Assembly: GCA_965204905.1 (NCBI GenBank)
Contig: OZ242042.1
Coordinates: forward strand, 1,488,001 to 1,552,000
Reading direction: 5' to 3'
Source of the DNA: Bin87 sp965204905
Lineage (GTDB): Bacteria > Chloroflexota > Dehalococcoidia > Lucifugimonadales > UBA3495
Length of the DNA stretch: 64,000 bases
A model generated the notes under the pieces. That model was not told where the DNA came from, searched no databases, and worked only from the letters and a program-made list of their open reading frames with translations. The position numbers and the translations under genes are program-made. Position 1 is the first letter of the stretch. Each line of letters opens with the position of its first letter. This document shows, one piece after another, positions 8,700 through 15,834 of the stretch.

Positions 8700-8815
8700 G
8701 CATCTAGTGACCTTCGACTCACTGAGTCACTTCATTGAGTCACGACTCATGATAACCGGTCACTCTATAGTGACGCATTTAGTAACGAGACCGGATTTGG
8801 TCACGGTGACAGAAG
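8700..8815. promoter_or_regulatory. Cluster of GTCAC/GTGAC sites and a 14-base palindrome, possible operators
   Basis: Within about 115 bases the motif GTCAC or GTGAC occurs repeatedly: TAGTGACC near 8706, GAGTCAC twice near 8724 and 8738, GTCAC-TCTATA-GTGAC as an inverted pair near 8760-8775, and GGTCACGGTGAC near 8799. A separate palindrome TCTGTT-CA-AACAGA follows near 8853. This lies upstream of the zinc-ribbon and recombinase genes and has the look of a multi-site repressor-binding region. The role is inferred from the spacing and symmetry only. Confidence 0.45.
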
Positions 8816-8902
8816 TAGCCTTCATCGAACATTCCCAGTGGTTATGTTAGTATCTGTTCAAACAGAAGCCGTCTCAGGCATGGGGTTGGTTTAAATTTGG
8901 AA

Positions 8903-8930
8903 GGCCGCCGGAGTCACGTTCCGGCGGCCT
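8903..8930. terminator. Strong GC hairpin, possible terminator
   Basis: GGCCGCCGGA pairs with TCCGGCGGCC around a short loop. No T run follows on the plus strand; on the reverse strand an AT-rich tract follows. It separates the recombinase promoter region from the 9070 gene. The rest of 8596-9069 holds no convincing gene. Confidence 0.45.
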
Positions 8931-9069
8931 GATGAGCCGACCCCAGGGAACCACCTGGCCTGATGGCGCTCAGTATTAATTGTACAGGAGCGGCTCTGGC
9001 GCCGCGCTGCGCGAATGCGAGCTCATCTCATTGGTTCCCCGGATGGCGGTGAATACCGGGAGGTTAACT

Positions 9070-9372
9070 ATGAGTCGCAGAAAAGTCGTGAGAGGAAAGG
9101 ATACGCCGCCGGCGTCGGAGTCGGTTGCCGCAGGGAACGGCCAGTCGCCGGACGGCGATTCGGGCGACGAGAGCACTGATTCGCTCAAGCTGGTGTGGCT
9201 GGATTTGATGGCCGACTTGGGCCGGGCGGTCCTCAGAGCGCACGAGGCCGACCCGCACCGTTACGATCAGCAGCGGGTGGATACCAGCAAGAAGTCCCAC
9301 GACTTCGCCATTGCCCTGCTGATTGTCGCCGGGGCCGCGGTGGCGGTCTTACTGAACTCCGTCGTTTGGTAG
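9070..9372 (+). CDS. Small tail-anchored membrane protein, unknown function
   Basis: 100 residues from ATG 9070, with GGGAGG seven to ten bases upstream; the frame is open further up but has no ribosome site. The first 35 residues are polar and disordered-looking, a helical middle follows (L-V-W-L-D-L-M-A-D-L-G-R), and one C-terminal membrane helix covers about 79-98. Such a layout suggests a tail-anchored cytoplasmic-facing protein. It overlaps the convergent zinc-ribbon gene by 24 bases. I do not recognise the family. Confidence 0.55.
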   Translation: MSRRKVVRGKDTPPASESVAAGNGQSPDGDSGDESTDSLKLVWLDLMADLGRAVLRAHEADPHRYDQQRVDTSKKSHDFAIALLIVAGAAVAVLLNSVVW

Positions 9373-9873
9373 CGGGAGATGCTGGCGGTATGCTCCGGCC
9401 AGGGCGCTGTCCTGGGGCAGCGGTAGCGCGTAGTGGACCACGGCTTCCTGGTCTCCCAGCGTGATGTGGGCGATGAGCTTCGACAGGAACCGCTTGGCGT
9501 AGAAGAAGCTATCAGCAGTGAAGAACACGGCAGGGTCGGTCGCCATGGCGCGGATCTGGTCCGTGTGGCGTTCGGGGTAGCGCAACGCTTCTGGGGCGTC
9601 GTCCGAGAGCCTGGCGCCGGCAGCGGCCATCTCCTGGGTCAGCATTGCGGTGTTGCTGTCGGTCAACACGGTGTCGGTCACCCGCCGGATGAGCCACCGT
9701 TCGAGCTCGTCGGCTGGCAGGGACGAGGCTGGCTGGCTTTTGCCGCAGGTGGAGCATTGGTAGGTGAGGATGTCCGTTTCGCCGAGGGGTCGTACCCGGA
9801 GTTCGGCGTCGCATTGGCGGCAGCGAATGAGTCCTTCCAGGACATAGCCGGTTGGGTGTTCCAATGTGGTCAT
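9349..9873 (-). CDS. Free-standing recombinase zinc-ribbon/C-terminal domain-like protein
   Basis: 174 residues from ATG 9873 with AAGGAAAG upstream. The N-terminus (Y-V-L-E-G-L-I-R-C-R-Q-C near 10-21, second C-S-T-C pair near 40-43) is the zinc beta-ribbon that follows the recombinase domain in large serine recombinases. The C-terminus (F-L-S-K-L-I-A-H-I-T-L-G, then V-H-Y-A-L-P-L-P) resembles their last beta segment. The catalytic and DNA-binding recombinase domains are absent. It starts with its own ribosome site and is intact, so it may be a domesticated DNA-binding or regulatory module rather than debris. Confidence 0.6.
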   Translation of the reverse strand: MTTLEHPTGYVLEGLIRCRQCDAELRVRPLGETDILTYQCSTCGKSQPASSLPADELERWLIRRVTDTVLTDSNTAMLTQEMAAAGARLSDDAPEALRYPERHTDQIRAMATDPAVFFTADSFFYAKRFLSKLIAHITLGDQEAVVHYALPLPQDSALAGAYRQHLPLPNDGVQ

Positions 9874-10256
9874 GACTGGGCTTTCCTTTTGGTTGGTTTC
9901 GCAGGTCTGGCTGCCTGCTGATTTGAATGATAACGAGATGACGTTCGCGGGCAGTTTGGCGATGGCTTCATTGGATGGCAGGCCAGGGCGGTTTGGACGC
10001 AACGGACCGCGCCCTGGAAGACAGTTGGGCAGCTGCACGACGTTTCAAGCGCACGGGCGCCCTGCACTCTGGCGGCATTGCCGCCACTGCCTTTCCTTGG
10101 TATGGAATGGAACTGGCAGTCCGCTTCGTACCGGACTCCAGCGTATTCCGGTGTCGCCGTCAGCGTTCCCAGCCGGGTAAAGCAAGCCGGGTCCGACGTG
10201 GCCGCGGCTACGTCGGTGAGGTTGATGGCGGTCCGATGTAAGGAGCCATAGGCGGC
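9874..10256. other. Intergenic stretch, no gene seen
   Basis: Between two reverse-strand genes. The frames present are short and lack coding character. It should hold the promoter of the 9349-9873 gene; no clear -35/-10 pair could be picked. Confidence 0.5.
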
Positions 10257-10907
10257 TCAGAAGTCGTCAGTGCTACCGTCTGCTGGCTGGTCGCCGTCTT
10301 CCACGCGCTCCGGGCATTCGGCGCTGCTGATGTCGCAGAACCAGCACTCGTGGGCGCTCGGTATCCTTTTGGGCGGCGCGTCGGATGCCAGCCGCCGTAT
10401 CAGTGCTGCGAGGTTCCGTGCGAACTTGCCGTCCCGGCTAACCGTGGGAACTTCCACCGTGTGGGTAGGGTAGGCTACAACTCCCGCCAGCGGGATGTCC
10501 TGGTACTGCGGTAGCGCCCTGGGCAGGGCGTACATGTAGATCATGACTTGCACGGCGTGCCACGGCTGCTCACGGCCGGTTTTGACGTCGATGATGAGGG
10601 TGTCATCGAAGCGGTCGACAATCAGGTCGGGCCGTCCCGCGAGCGTGGCCGATTTGCCGCGCAGCCGGAAGGCGTTCTGCCCCTCGACGTGAACGTCGTA
10701 GCCGGGTTTATCCCACTTGGCCTTCTGCTCGTTCAGCAGCGCGGTGTGCTTCACGAGCCAATCGGCTTGGCTGAAGTCGGACGGCATTTTTGCCCAGTCC
10801 TGGTAATGGGCTTTGAGCCAGACGGCCCATTCGCAGGAATTGTCGCCGGTCAGCAGCTTGGGCAGCCAGGTGGTCCAGAAGTAGGGAGATTCTCGCGGGA
10901 TGGTCAA
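10257..10907 (-). CDS. PD-(D/E)XK nuclease-family protein (RecB/Cas4-like)
   Basis: 216 residues; the only available start is a TTG at 10907, since the frame closes upstream. The core motif is clear: G-R-P-D-L-I (Asp94), I-D-V-K-T-G (Asp107-x-Lys109) and the Q-V-M-I-Y-M-Y-A-L helix (Gln120, Tyr124), as in RecB-type and Cas4 exonucleases. A C-terminal C-W-F-C...C cluster (about 190-205) recalls the iron-sulphur clamp of Cas4/AddB, though only three cysteines are obvious. No CRISPR array or cas gene is present. It may act in recombination or in element defence. Confidence 0.75.
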   Translation of the reverse strand: MTIPRESPYFWTTWLPKLLTGDNSCEWAVWLKAHYQDWAKMPSDFSQADWLVKHTALLNEQKAKWDKPGYDVHVEGQNAFRLRGKSATLAGRPDLIVDRFDDTLIIDVKTGREQPWHAVQVMIYMYALPRALPQYQDIPLAGVVAYPTHTVEVPTVSRDGKFARNLAALIRRLASDAPPKRIPSAHECWFCDISSAECPERVEDGDQPADGSTDDF

Positions 10908-11302
10908 GACGAAACTCGCAGCATTGGGTTTGCTACGAGTCTATGGATTGCCGCGGCTGGCCCGCAATGGCCGGGCTGTCACCAATTTGCGGCGCCGGCG
11001 ACTTGGTGGCGACCCTGTGGTTGAGGATGGCCCGACGGTCGGCGCCGTCAGGTTCCAGGTGGGAAGCGCCGGTGGGCAGCTTTCCTGGGTCTGGGTGGAT
11101 GCCTGCTTTCGCTCGGGTGTGGGCAACCGCGACTAGATGCCCTGTATTTCCGCCGGAAAGGGCCACCGGGCGCGTTTCCGGGGGTCCTCGGGACAATTTC
11201 CAACGGGCGCGAAAACGGCGCCATGGGGTCCTGTTCAAGTGAGGATGTTGCTCTGGTAGTCAAACCGGCCGCCCAATTGGTCAAATACGGGCGATGGCCG
11301 TA
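10908..11302. other. Intergenic stretch with one copy of a dispersed repeat
   Basis: No gene was found. Bases 11134-11178 resemble 12713-12757 (see repeat entries). The rest gives no recognisable signal. Confidence 0.5.
11134..11178. repeat. Dispersed repeat, copy A, upstream of the nuclease gene
   Basis: Shares the core T-G-C-C-C-T-G-T-A-T-T-T-x-C-G-C-C-G-G-A, then the A-A-x-x-G-C-C-A-C-C-G-G block, with copy B at 12713. In this copy TTTCC-GCC-GGAAA is a perfect short inverted repeat. Both copies lie in the leader side of a reverse-strand gene, so they may be shared promoter or operator elements. Confidence 0.5.
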
Positions 11303-12001
11303 TTACGCCCTCGGCTCTACTGCTGCCAGCAGTCTGCTGATTGCTGCTCCTACTTCACTCTGTCGCGTATGACCCGCGGTGACTAGATCGCGCTCGCCGG
11401 CATCAATGGTCCGTACTCTGTGGATTAGAGCTGTTGCCCGCCGGCCGGAGTTCATGATGGTGATCGGCACGTCTGTCGGCGCGTTGGCTCTGGATGCACG
11501 CTCCTCGACTTCGACGGTAATGGCGATGTTGTTCCCGGCGTTGTAGTCGATGACAAGGACCGTGGACAGAAAACGGCTGCCACCTGCTTCAGTGAATGGG
11601 ATTTGCCAGAGAGTACCCGCATCTATGGCGTAGATCCCTTCCGGTGTGAGTATCCGTCCGGGGCTATGCCCCCTCGTGAATCTCCTGGCGAGCGACTCGA
11701 TGGCGCCGGCCAGTTCGCTTGCAGATGCCTGGCCCATAGCGACGCCCAGCCTACCTTGATGGGCTGTTTTGATTTGCCTGGTGGATGCCCAAGAATCAGT
11801 TGCCGCGATGTACACGTGCTGTTGATTGCGATACCGCTCGGCCGGCATGGTGCTCGACATGGGCAGCACCAGCGCAGTGCCGTATGTCCGGTTGAACTCA
11901 TTGTTGCTGATGATCAGGGCCGGTCGTCGCCCCGAAAGTTCGGCCCCGATGACGGGGCCGAAGTCGTAGTCGTGGATGTCGCCTTGCTGGGCGGTCGGCA
12001 T
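11303..12001 (-). CDS. PemK/MazF-family toxin with a long C-terminal extension
   Basis: 232 residues from ATG 12001. The first ~115 residues carry the MazF/PemK SH3-like fold signature: G-D-I near 7, R-R-P-A-L-I-I-S near 25, then V-L-P-M-S-S-T. MazF enzymes are sequence-specific endoribonucleases. The typical protein is 105-120 residues, so about 110 residues are extra; that tail has an I-D-Y-N-A-G strand region and a helical end and matches nothing I recognise. The upstream gene (12014-12559) is 12 bases away in the antitoxin position but does not resemble known MazE, PemI or AbrB antitoxins. Confidence 0.75.
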   Translation of the reverse strand: MPTAQQGDIHDYDFGPVIGAELSGRRPALIISNNEFNRTYGTALVLPMSSTMPAERYRNQQHVYIAATDSWASTRQIKTAHQGRLGVAMGQASASELAGAIESLARRFTRGHSPGRILTPEGIYAIDAGTLWQIPFTEAGGSRFLSTVLVIDYNAGNNIAITVEVEERASRANAPTDVPITIMNSGRRATALIHRVRTIDAGERDLVTAGHTRQSEVGAAISRLLAAVEPRA

Positions 12002-12013
12002 GGCGCTTCTCGG

Positions 12014-12559
12014 TCACACAGCATTGACGAAACGCAGGTCCGCTTCGATTTCCTCAGCGTCCTGATGGAAGTTGGTGAAGTCTGGCTGCGGCAGCTTCCG
12101 ATTCTCGGCGAGCAGGTATGCTGCTTGGCCTATCTCGTGGACTTCCAGCCATGCGTAGCACGCTACCAGCAGTGGGTCGGGTACTTCCGTGGCGTCAAGG
12201 AGTTCCAAGAGCCGCTCGTACTTTTCCTCAGTGAACCATAGCCCAGCTATGCCGAGCGGCGAGACGCCCTCTTCCAAGCATTCGCGGGCGAGGTTTCTGA
12301 TCTCCTGACGAGCCGTGTCGTCGAGGAAATCGTCGATGACCTGATTCACCTGCTTGAGGTGGTCCGTGCTGAAGCCCCACTCCTCTGATTCCATGTGAGC
12401 GAGGCGTTCGTCCGCGTCGGTGCCAAGCAGCGCCTCAGCTCGGTAGCGGGCTGCTTTGATGGCTTCTTCCTTGGCGACCGGCGCTCCGCCTGGTTGGTAA
12501 AACTTCTCGGCCCACTGGATTGGGCTGCTCTGTTCCAGGAGCGCTGTTGTTGGACTCAT
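12014..12559 (-). CDS. Unknown acidic helical protein, candidate partner of the MazF-like toxin
   Basis: 181 residues from ATG 12559 with AAGGA upstream. The protein is acidic and almost wholly helical (many Glu/Ala/Leu, W-L-E-V-H-E segment), with no signal peptide or membrane segment. There is no ribbon-helix-helix, AbrB or HTH pattern at the N-terminus. Position (first gene, 12-base gap before a MazF homologue) is that of an antitoxin, but this is only context. It could also be an unrelated accessory gene. Confidence 0.5.
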   Translation of the reverse strand: MSPTTALLEQSSPIQWAEKFYQPGGAPVAKEEAIKAARYRAEALLGTDADERLAHMESEEWGFSTDHLKQVNQVIDDFLDDTARQEIRNLARECLEEGVSPLGIAGLWFTEEKYERLLELLDATEVPDPLLVACYAWLEVHEIGQAAYLLAENRKLPQPDFTNFHQDAEEIEADLRFVNAV

Positions 12560-12902
12560 GATTTTCCTTCTGGGCGATTTGCAGGCGATTATGTCGGGGT
12601 TGAGGTGCTTTGTCTATTGTCGAGGCGATTCTGCTGCTCGGGTTTCCGCTGGACGACAGCGCGATCCTGTCGATGCGGCGACGGATTCCGTTGAGATTTT
12701 GCGCCTATCCCAATGCCCTGTATTTGCGCCGGAAAATGCCACCGGTCGTGTTCTGCGCCTACTGTGTACAAGTTGCCCGTGTTGGCGAAACAGGCGTCCG
12801 CGGCGGCACCTGCGGGCTCAGGCGGTTTCGATGCTTTGCAGGTAGAGCGTCGTGTGGTCACGCCTTAGGGCGTCTTGCTCCGTGACTACGGCGTTTAGCG
12901 GA
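12560..12902. other. Intergenic stretch with repeat copy B
   Basis: No coding sequence is seen. The repeat at 12713-12757 lies about 155 bases upstream of the 12559 start on the reverse strand. Confidence 0.5.
12713..12757. repeat. Dispersed repeat, copy B, upstream of the toxin operon
   Basis: Near-identical in its central part to copy A at 11134; differences fall mostly in the GGAAA-side spacer. Related weaker matches with the CGCCGGAAA core occur at about 30404 and 34650, both in accessory DNA. Confidence 0.5.
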
Positions 12903-13925
12903 TCATTCCTTGGATGATTTTATTCTGAGCCATCTTGTTCTGGCTATGAATCTCGACACGGGCAGGGGGCCTATTGTTCCTCTGATGTCCGCATCTTGGT
13001 AGGTTCCCAGCATTGGGTTCGCTAGGAGTTCGAGCATCAAGTCGGAATCGTAGTCTGCACTGGTACTTTCATCTATCGCCCATTCCCTGGGTTGGAGCAC
13101 GGATCGTTTCAGTATGGTTTCGTTCCTGCCGTAAATGTACTGGCTGTTTGTTCTGTGGAAGTAATGGGCGTTCAGGGAGCGGACCACATCGCTGGTCAGA
13201 GCGCTACTTTTGGTTGGCGGATCGGTTTCGCCGAGAATTCGTGCCCGCCCGCGCCACCAATTGTAAGTGAACGTCACGATGCGTTTACTGCTGACTGGCA
13301 GAATTCGTTGCAAGGGAAGTCCATCGGCAGAACGGATGGCTATTACGGGTGAATCTCCTATTACGAAGTATTCACCATCAGGAGCTATATGGATGTGGAA
13401 ATCCCACATTAGGTGTGGAAAAGGTCCGTCCATGGGAAACGACAACACTTCATGGTTGAGGATACCTTCCACGTACTTTCTGAAGTCTCGTTCGTCAATT
13501 GTTTTCCCGTTTTGTTCCATGGTTTCTTTAACTGTTGACACGAATGCGTCGACGACAGTAGTTCGTGATCCTTGAGCATTTACGCCGATATACGGATTGA
13601 TGGGTTCCATCGCTTTGGCTAGAGCGTGCAATGCGCCGAATCCGCCCCTCACATCACCAGCGCGCATGTTTTCAATGTCTGTCCCTTTTCGCACCAAGCT
13701 CATTACTTCCGCGGCGGCCTTTTCGATTTTCTGTAGGCGGGAGTCGTCCTGCTCTGTAACTAGGCCACGCCTTGATGCCACTTCGCTTACCTTACGGATG
13801 GCGATAGCCTTGGTGCGCTTGTCCAACTCATAGACGCTGGATACGTTTCCACGTCTGCCAAATCCTTTCAGCAAGAACTGGGGGATCCAGTGCTGGTTCG
13901 TGTCGTTCCAGGTGCTCGGCGTCAT
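12903..13925 (-). CDS. DUF4238 domain protein
   Basis: 340 residues from ATG 13925, which has GAGAAAGG seven bases upstream; the frame continues upstream without a better site. The N-terminal N-Q-H-W-I-P-Q-F-L-L-K-G-F (about 9-21) is the diagnostic DUF4238 motif, followed by the usual V-Y-E-L-D-K segment. DUF4238 proteins are widespread, often in accessory or defence-like regions, with no proven activity that I know of. Its GC content is lower than neighbouring core genes, which fits horizontal acquisition. Confidence 0.8.
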   Translation of the reverse strand: MTPSTWNDTNQHWIPQFLLKGFGRRGNVSSVYELDKRTKAIAIRKVSEVASRRGLVTEQDDSRLQKIEKAAAEVMSLVRKGTDIENMRAGDVRGGFGALHALAKAMEPINPYIGVNAQGSRTTVVDAFVSTVKETMEQNGKTIDERDFRKYVEGILNHEVLSFPMDGPFPHLMWDFHIHIAPDGEYFVIGDSPVIAIRSADGLPLQRILPVSSKRIVTFTYNWWRGRARILGETDPPTKSSALTSDVVRSLNAHYFHRTNSQYIYGRNETILKRSVLQPREWAIDESTSADYDSDLMLELLANPMLGTYQDADIRGTIGPLPVSRFIARTRWLRIKSSKE

Positions 13926-14478
13926 GGTGCCTTTCTCATCGGATGGGTTCAAGCCGCTTGACATCTGGCGCCCCGCCAAGGCGGCCTGCGCTGCGGCGCT
14001 CGGTTTCGCGGTGGCGTGGTTTGCATGCGTCGTTGTTGCATGGGTGTTGCTCATTCTTGGGGGATGGTTGGGCCGCTCCGCGACGTCGCAGGACGTGTTG
14101 GCATTTAGATTCTCCATGATGTGTCAACACTTTGGCGCCGGGGGCTGACGACGGAGTTTGCGGCTCTGCCGTGGGCTTCGTTTGCTGTCTCAAGGCGATG
14201 ATTTTGTTCTCAACTTGCCGCCTTGCCGGCTGTAAGCCGGCGACAGCGGGACGGGCTTCGTGTTGACGTTGCACGAAGCCATTTAGGGCCGCTGCGCTGC
14301 CGCCGCTGGAAAGCAGTCGTCGACGCAACAACCATACCGCCCGCCGCTGACCCAGTGCATGCGACTGTGGCACAATGAGACCGTCGCTGGGCGAGGACAT
14401 GCCGGCATCCGCCGCCCAAATAGGTAAGCAAAAGGTAAGCCGAATGCAACCTATCACCCGTTGTGGTGGAGCAATGAC
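13926..14478. other. Intergenic stretch with a hairpin, no supported gene
   Basis: Long frames here are antisense or low-complexity. A nine-pair hairpin around GCCGGC-TGTAA-GCCGGC lies at about 14223-14243. Nothing else is recognisable. Confidence 0.45.
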
Positions 14479-14724
14479 ATGAGCCGAGCACAACGGCCAC
14501 CGGACAGTCAAACCGCCGATCCAGACCTCACCATCTGGCAACAGCTGAAGTTGCCCGCGAGTCTGGGTGCGCTGCTTGGTGCTGGCGCCTGCGTACTTAC
14601 CCGGATCATCTTCGGGACCACGCCGGAAGCCTTTTTCTTGATGGCCGCAATAGGCGGGTCGTGCCTGGTCATTCCGTCGTTGATAGTGATCATCAGTCAC
14701 CTGACCAGCGGGACCGATGGTTAG
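14479..14724 (+). CDS. Small two-helix membrane protein
   Basis: 81 residues from ATG 14479 with GGTGGAG eight bases upstream. After a polar N-terminus of about 30 residues two hydrophobic segments follow (A-S-L-G-A-L-L-G-A-G-A-C-V-L and A-F-F-L-M-A-A-I-G-G...I-V-I-I), separated by a short charged loop. No family is recognised. It precedes another hydrophobic frame at 14765 and a two-component system on the other strand. Confidence 0.5.
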   Translation: MSRAQRPPDSQTADPDLTIWQQLKLPASLGALLGAGACVLTRIIFGTTPEAFFLMAAIGGSCLVIPSLIVIISHLTSGTDG

Positions 14725-14764
14725 AATAACGAGTCCCCAGGCTGTGCCGACCGGCAGCCCGTAG

Positions 14765-14983
14765 CAAGGAGCCACGGCGGTCGGGATCATCACCGCAGGA
14801 ACCATCTTGGTCAGCGCGGTGATCGCCGGATACGTCGCCGTCGCTGTGACGGAACCAGCCACTTCCCGGGTGCAAGGCAGCATGGTCTGGTTGTCGGCGT
14901 TCAGTGCGATCGTCGGCGTCGTGAGTTACGAGTCCGGCGTAATGTTCGGTTTGGCGACGCTGAACCTTCCGGAAGGTTCATAG
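14765..14983 (+). CDS. Possible small membrane protein without a clear start codon
   Basis: An open frame of 72 codons after an in-frame TAG at 14762 encodes two convincing hydrophobic helices and ends in G-L-A-T-L-N-L-P-E-G-S. An AAGGAG lies at 14766, but no ATG/GTG/TTG stands at the right distance; the first usable start is a TTG further in. It could be the tail of a longer gene broken by the TAG (an ATG at 14717 is in frame), or a real gene with a shorter start. Confidence 0.3.
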   Translation, partial: QGATAVGIITAGTILVSAVIAGYVAVAVTEPATSRVQGSMVWLSAFSAIVGVVSYESGVMFGLATLNLPEGS

Positions 14984-15141
14984 CTTAGAGTTCGGTGCTG
15001 GCACGCTTGGCCGCCGCCGCAGTTGTGCGGGGCGATGACGGTACGGGGCCCTGCGGGCCGCCCCTGGGGCATCCGGTACCCACCCCTGGCTGGGTGAATG
15101 TGGCGCTGGATCTCCGTAATCCGGATGCCGCTGCGATGAAC

Positions 15142-15834
15142 TCAGCTCTCCGGGTCGCCTGCTTCCTGGCCTTCCGCCTCATCCAGCAGCCCATTGCGCA
15201 CGGCCCACACCACGATCTCCTGCTGGGAACCAAGCCCCAGCTTGTTCTGGACCCGGTAGATGGCGTTGCGCACCGTCACCTTGCTGATGCCCATGTCCGC
15301 AGCTACCTCGGCGTAGTCCTTCCCCGTGGCGAACCGGGTCAGCGCTTCCCGCTCCCGGGGCGACAGCACATCCGGACCCAACTTCCCTGGGTAACCTTCG
15401 CCCAGCAGCCGGAACGCCCGCATCACCGCGTCGTCCGGGATCATCAGGTTGCCGGCCGCCACCTGCCGCACCGCGTGGACCAGCTCATCGCTGCCGGTGT
15501 ACTTCCCGATGAAGCCCGTGGCTCCGGCCGCCACCGCCCGTATCACGTCGTCCTCTTCCGCCGAGGCGGTGAGCATCAGCACCTTGGCGCCGGGCAGCGC
15601 TTCGAGAATCTCCCGGCACGCGGCCACCCCGTCCTGTTCGGGCAGGAACAGGTCCATCACTATGACGTCGGGTTGCGTCTCCTGGGCCACCCTGACGGCC
15701 TCAGCCCCGTCCGACGCCTGCCCCGCTACCTCGAAACCATCCTCATCCGCCAGGGTGTCGCGCAGTCCCCGCCTGGTGACGGGATGGTCGTCCACCACCA
15801 TGACCCTGACCGTGGTCGCATCAGTCGCTGTCAT
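15142..15834 (-). CDS. NarL/LuxR-family response regulator
   Basis: 230 residues from ATG 15834 with a strong AGGAGG. The receiver domain (10-125) has the acidic pocket V-V-D-D-H, phosphoacceptor Asp61 in V-I-V-M-D-L-F-L-P-E and the conserved Lys in F-I-G-K-Y. The GerE/LuxR HTH (about 165-225) shows L-S-P-R-E-R-E and V-A-A-D-M-G-I-S-K-V-T-V-R-N. The start overlaps the end of the kinase gene by 14 bases, so the pair is translationally linked and surely cognate. Target genes are not known; the divergent giant surface protein is an obvious candidate by proximity. Confidence 0.93.
   Translation of the reverse strand: MTATDATTVRVMVVDDHPVTRRGLRDTLADEDGFEVAGQASDGAEAVRVAQETQPDVIVMDLFLPEQDGVAACREILEALPGAKVLMLTASAEEDDVIRAVAAGATGFIGKYTGSDELVHAVRQVAAGNLMIPDDAVMRAFRLLGEGYPGKLGPDVLSPREREALTRFATGKDYAEVAADMGISKVTVRNAIYRVQNKLGLGSQQEIVVWAVRNGLLDEAEGQEAGDPES

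Noticed and set aside
13936..14883. 315-residue reverse-strand frame
   Set aside because: It overlaps the DUF4238 gene's upstream part and the two small membrane frames; the composition is not protein-like over its length.
6661..15000. Second copy of the tRNA-Gln 3' end as the far attachment site
   Set aside because: I looked for the GGTTCGAACCCAGGCGGGGC sequence across the accessory region and did not see another copy, so the element's right end is undefined.
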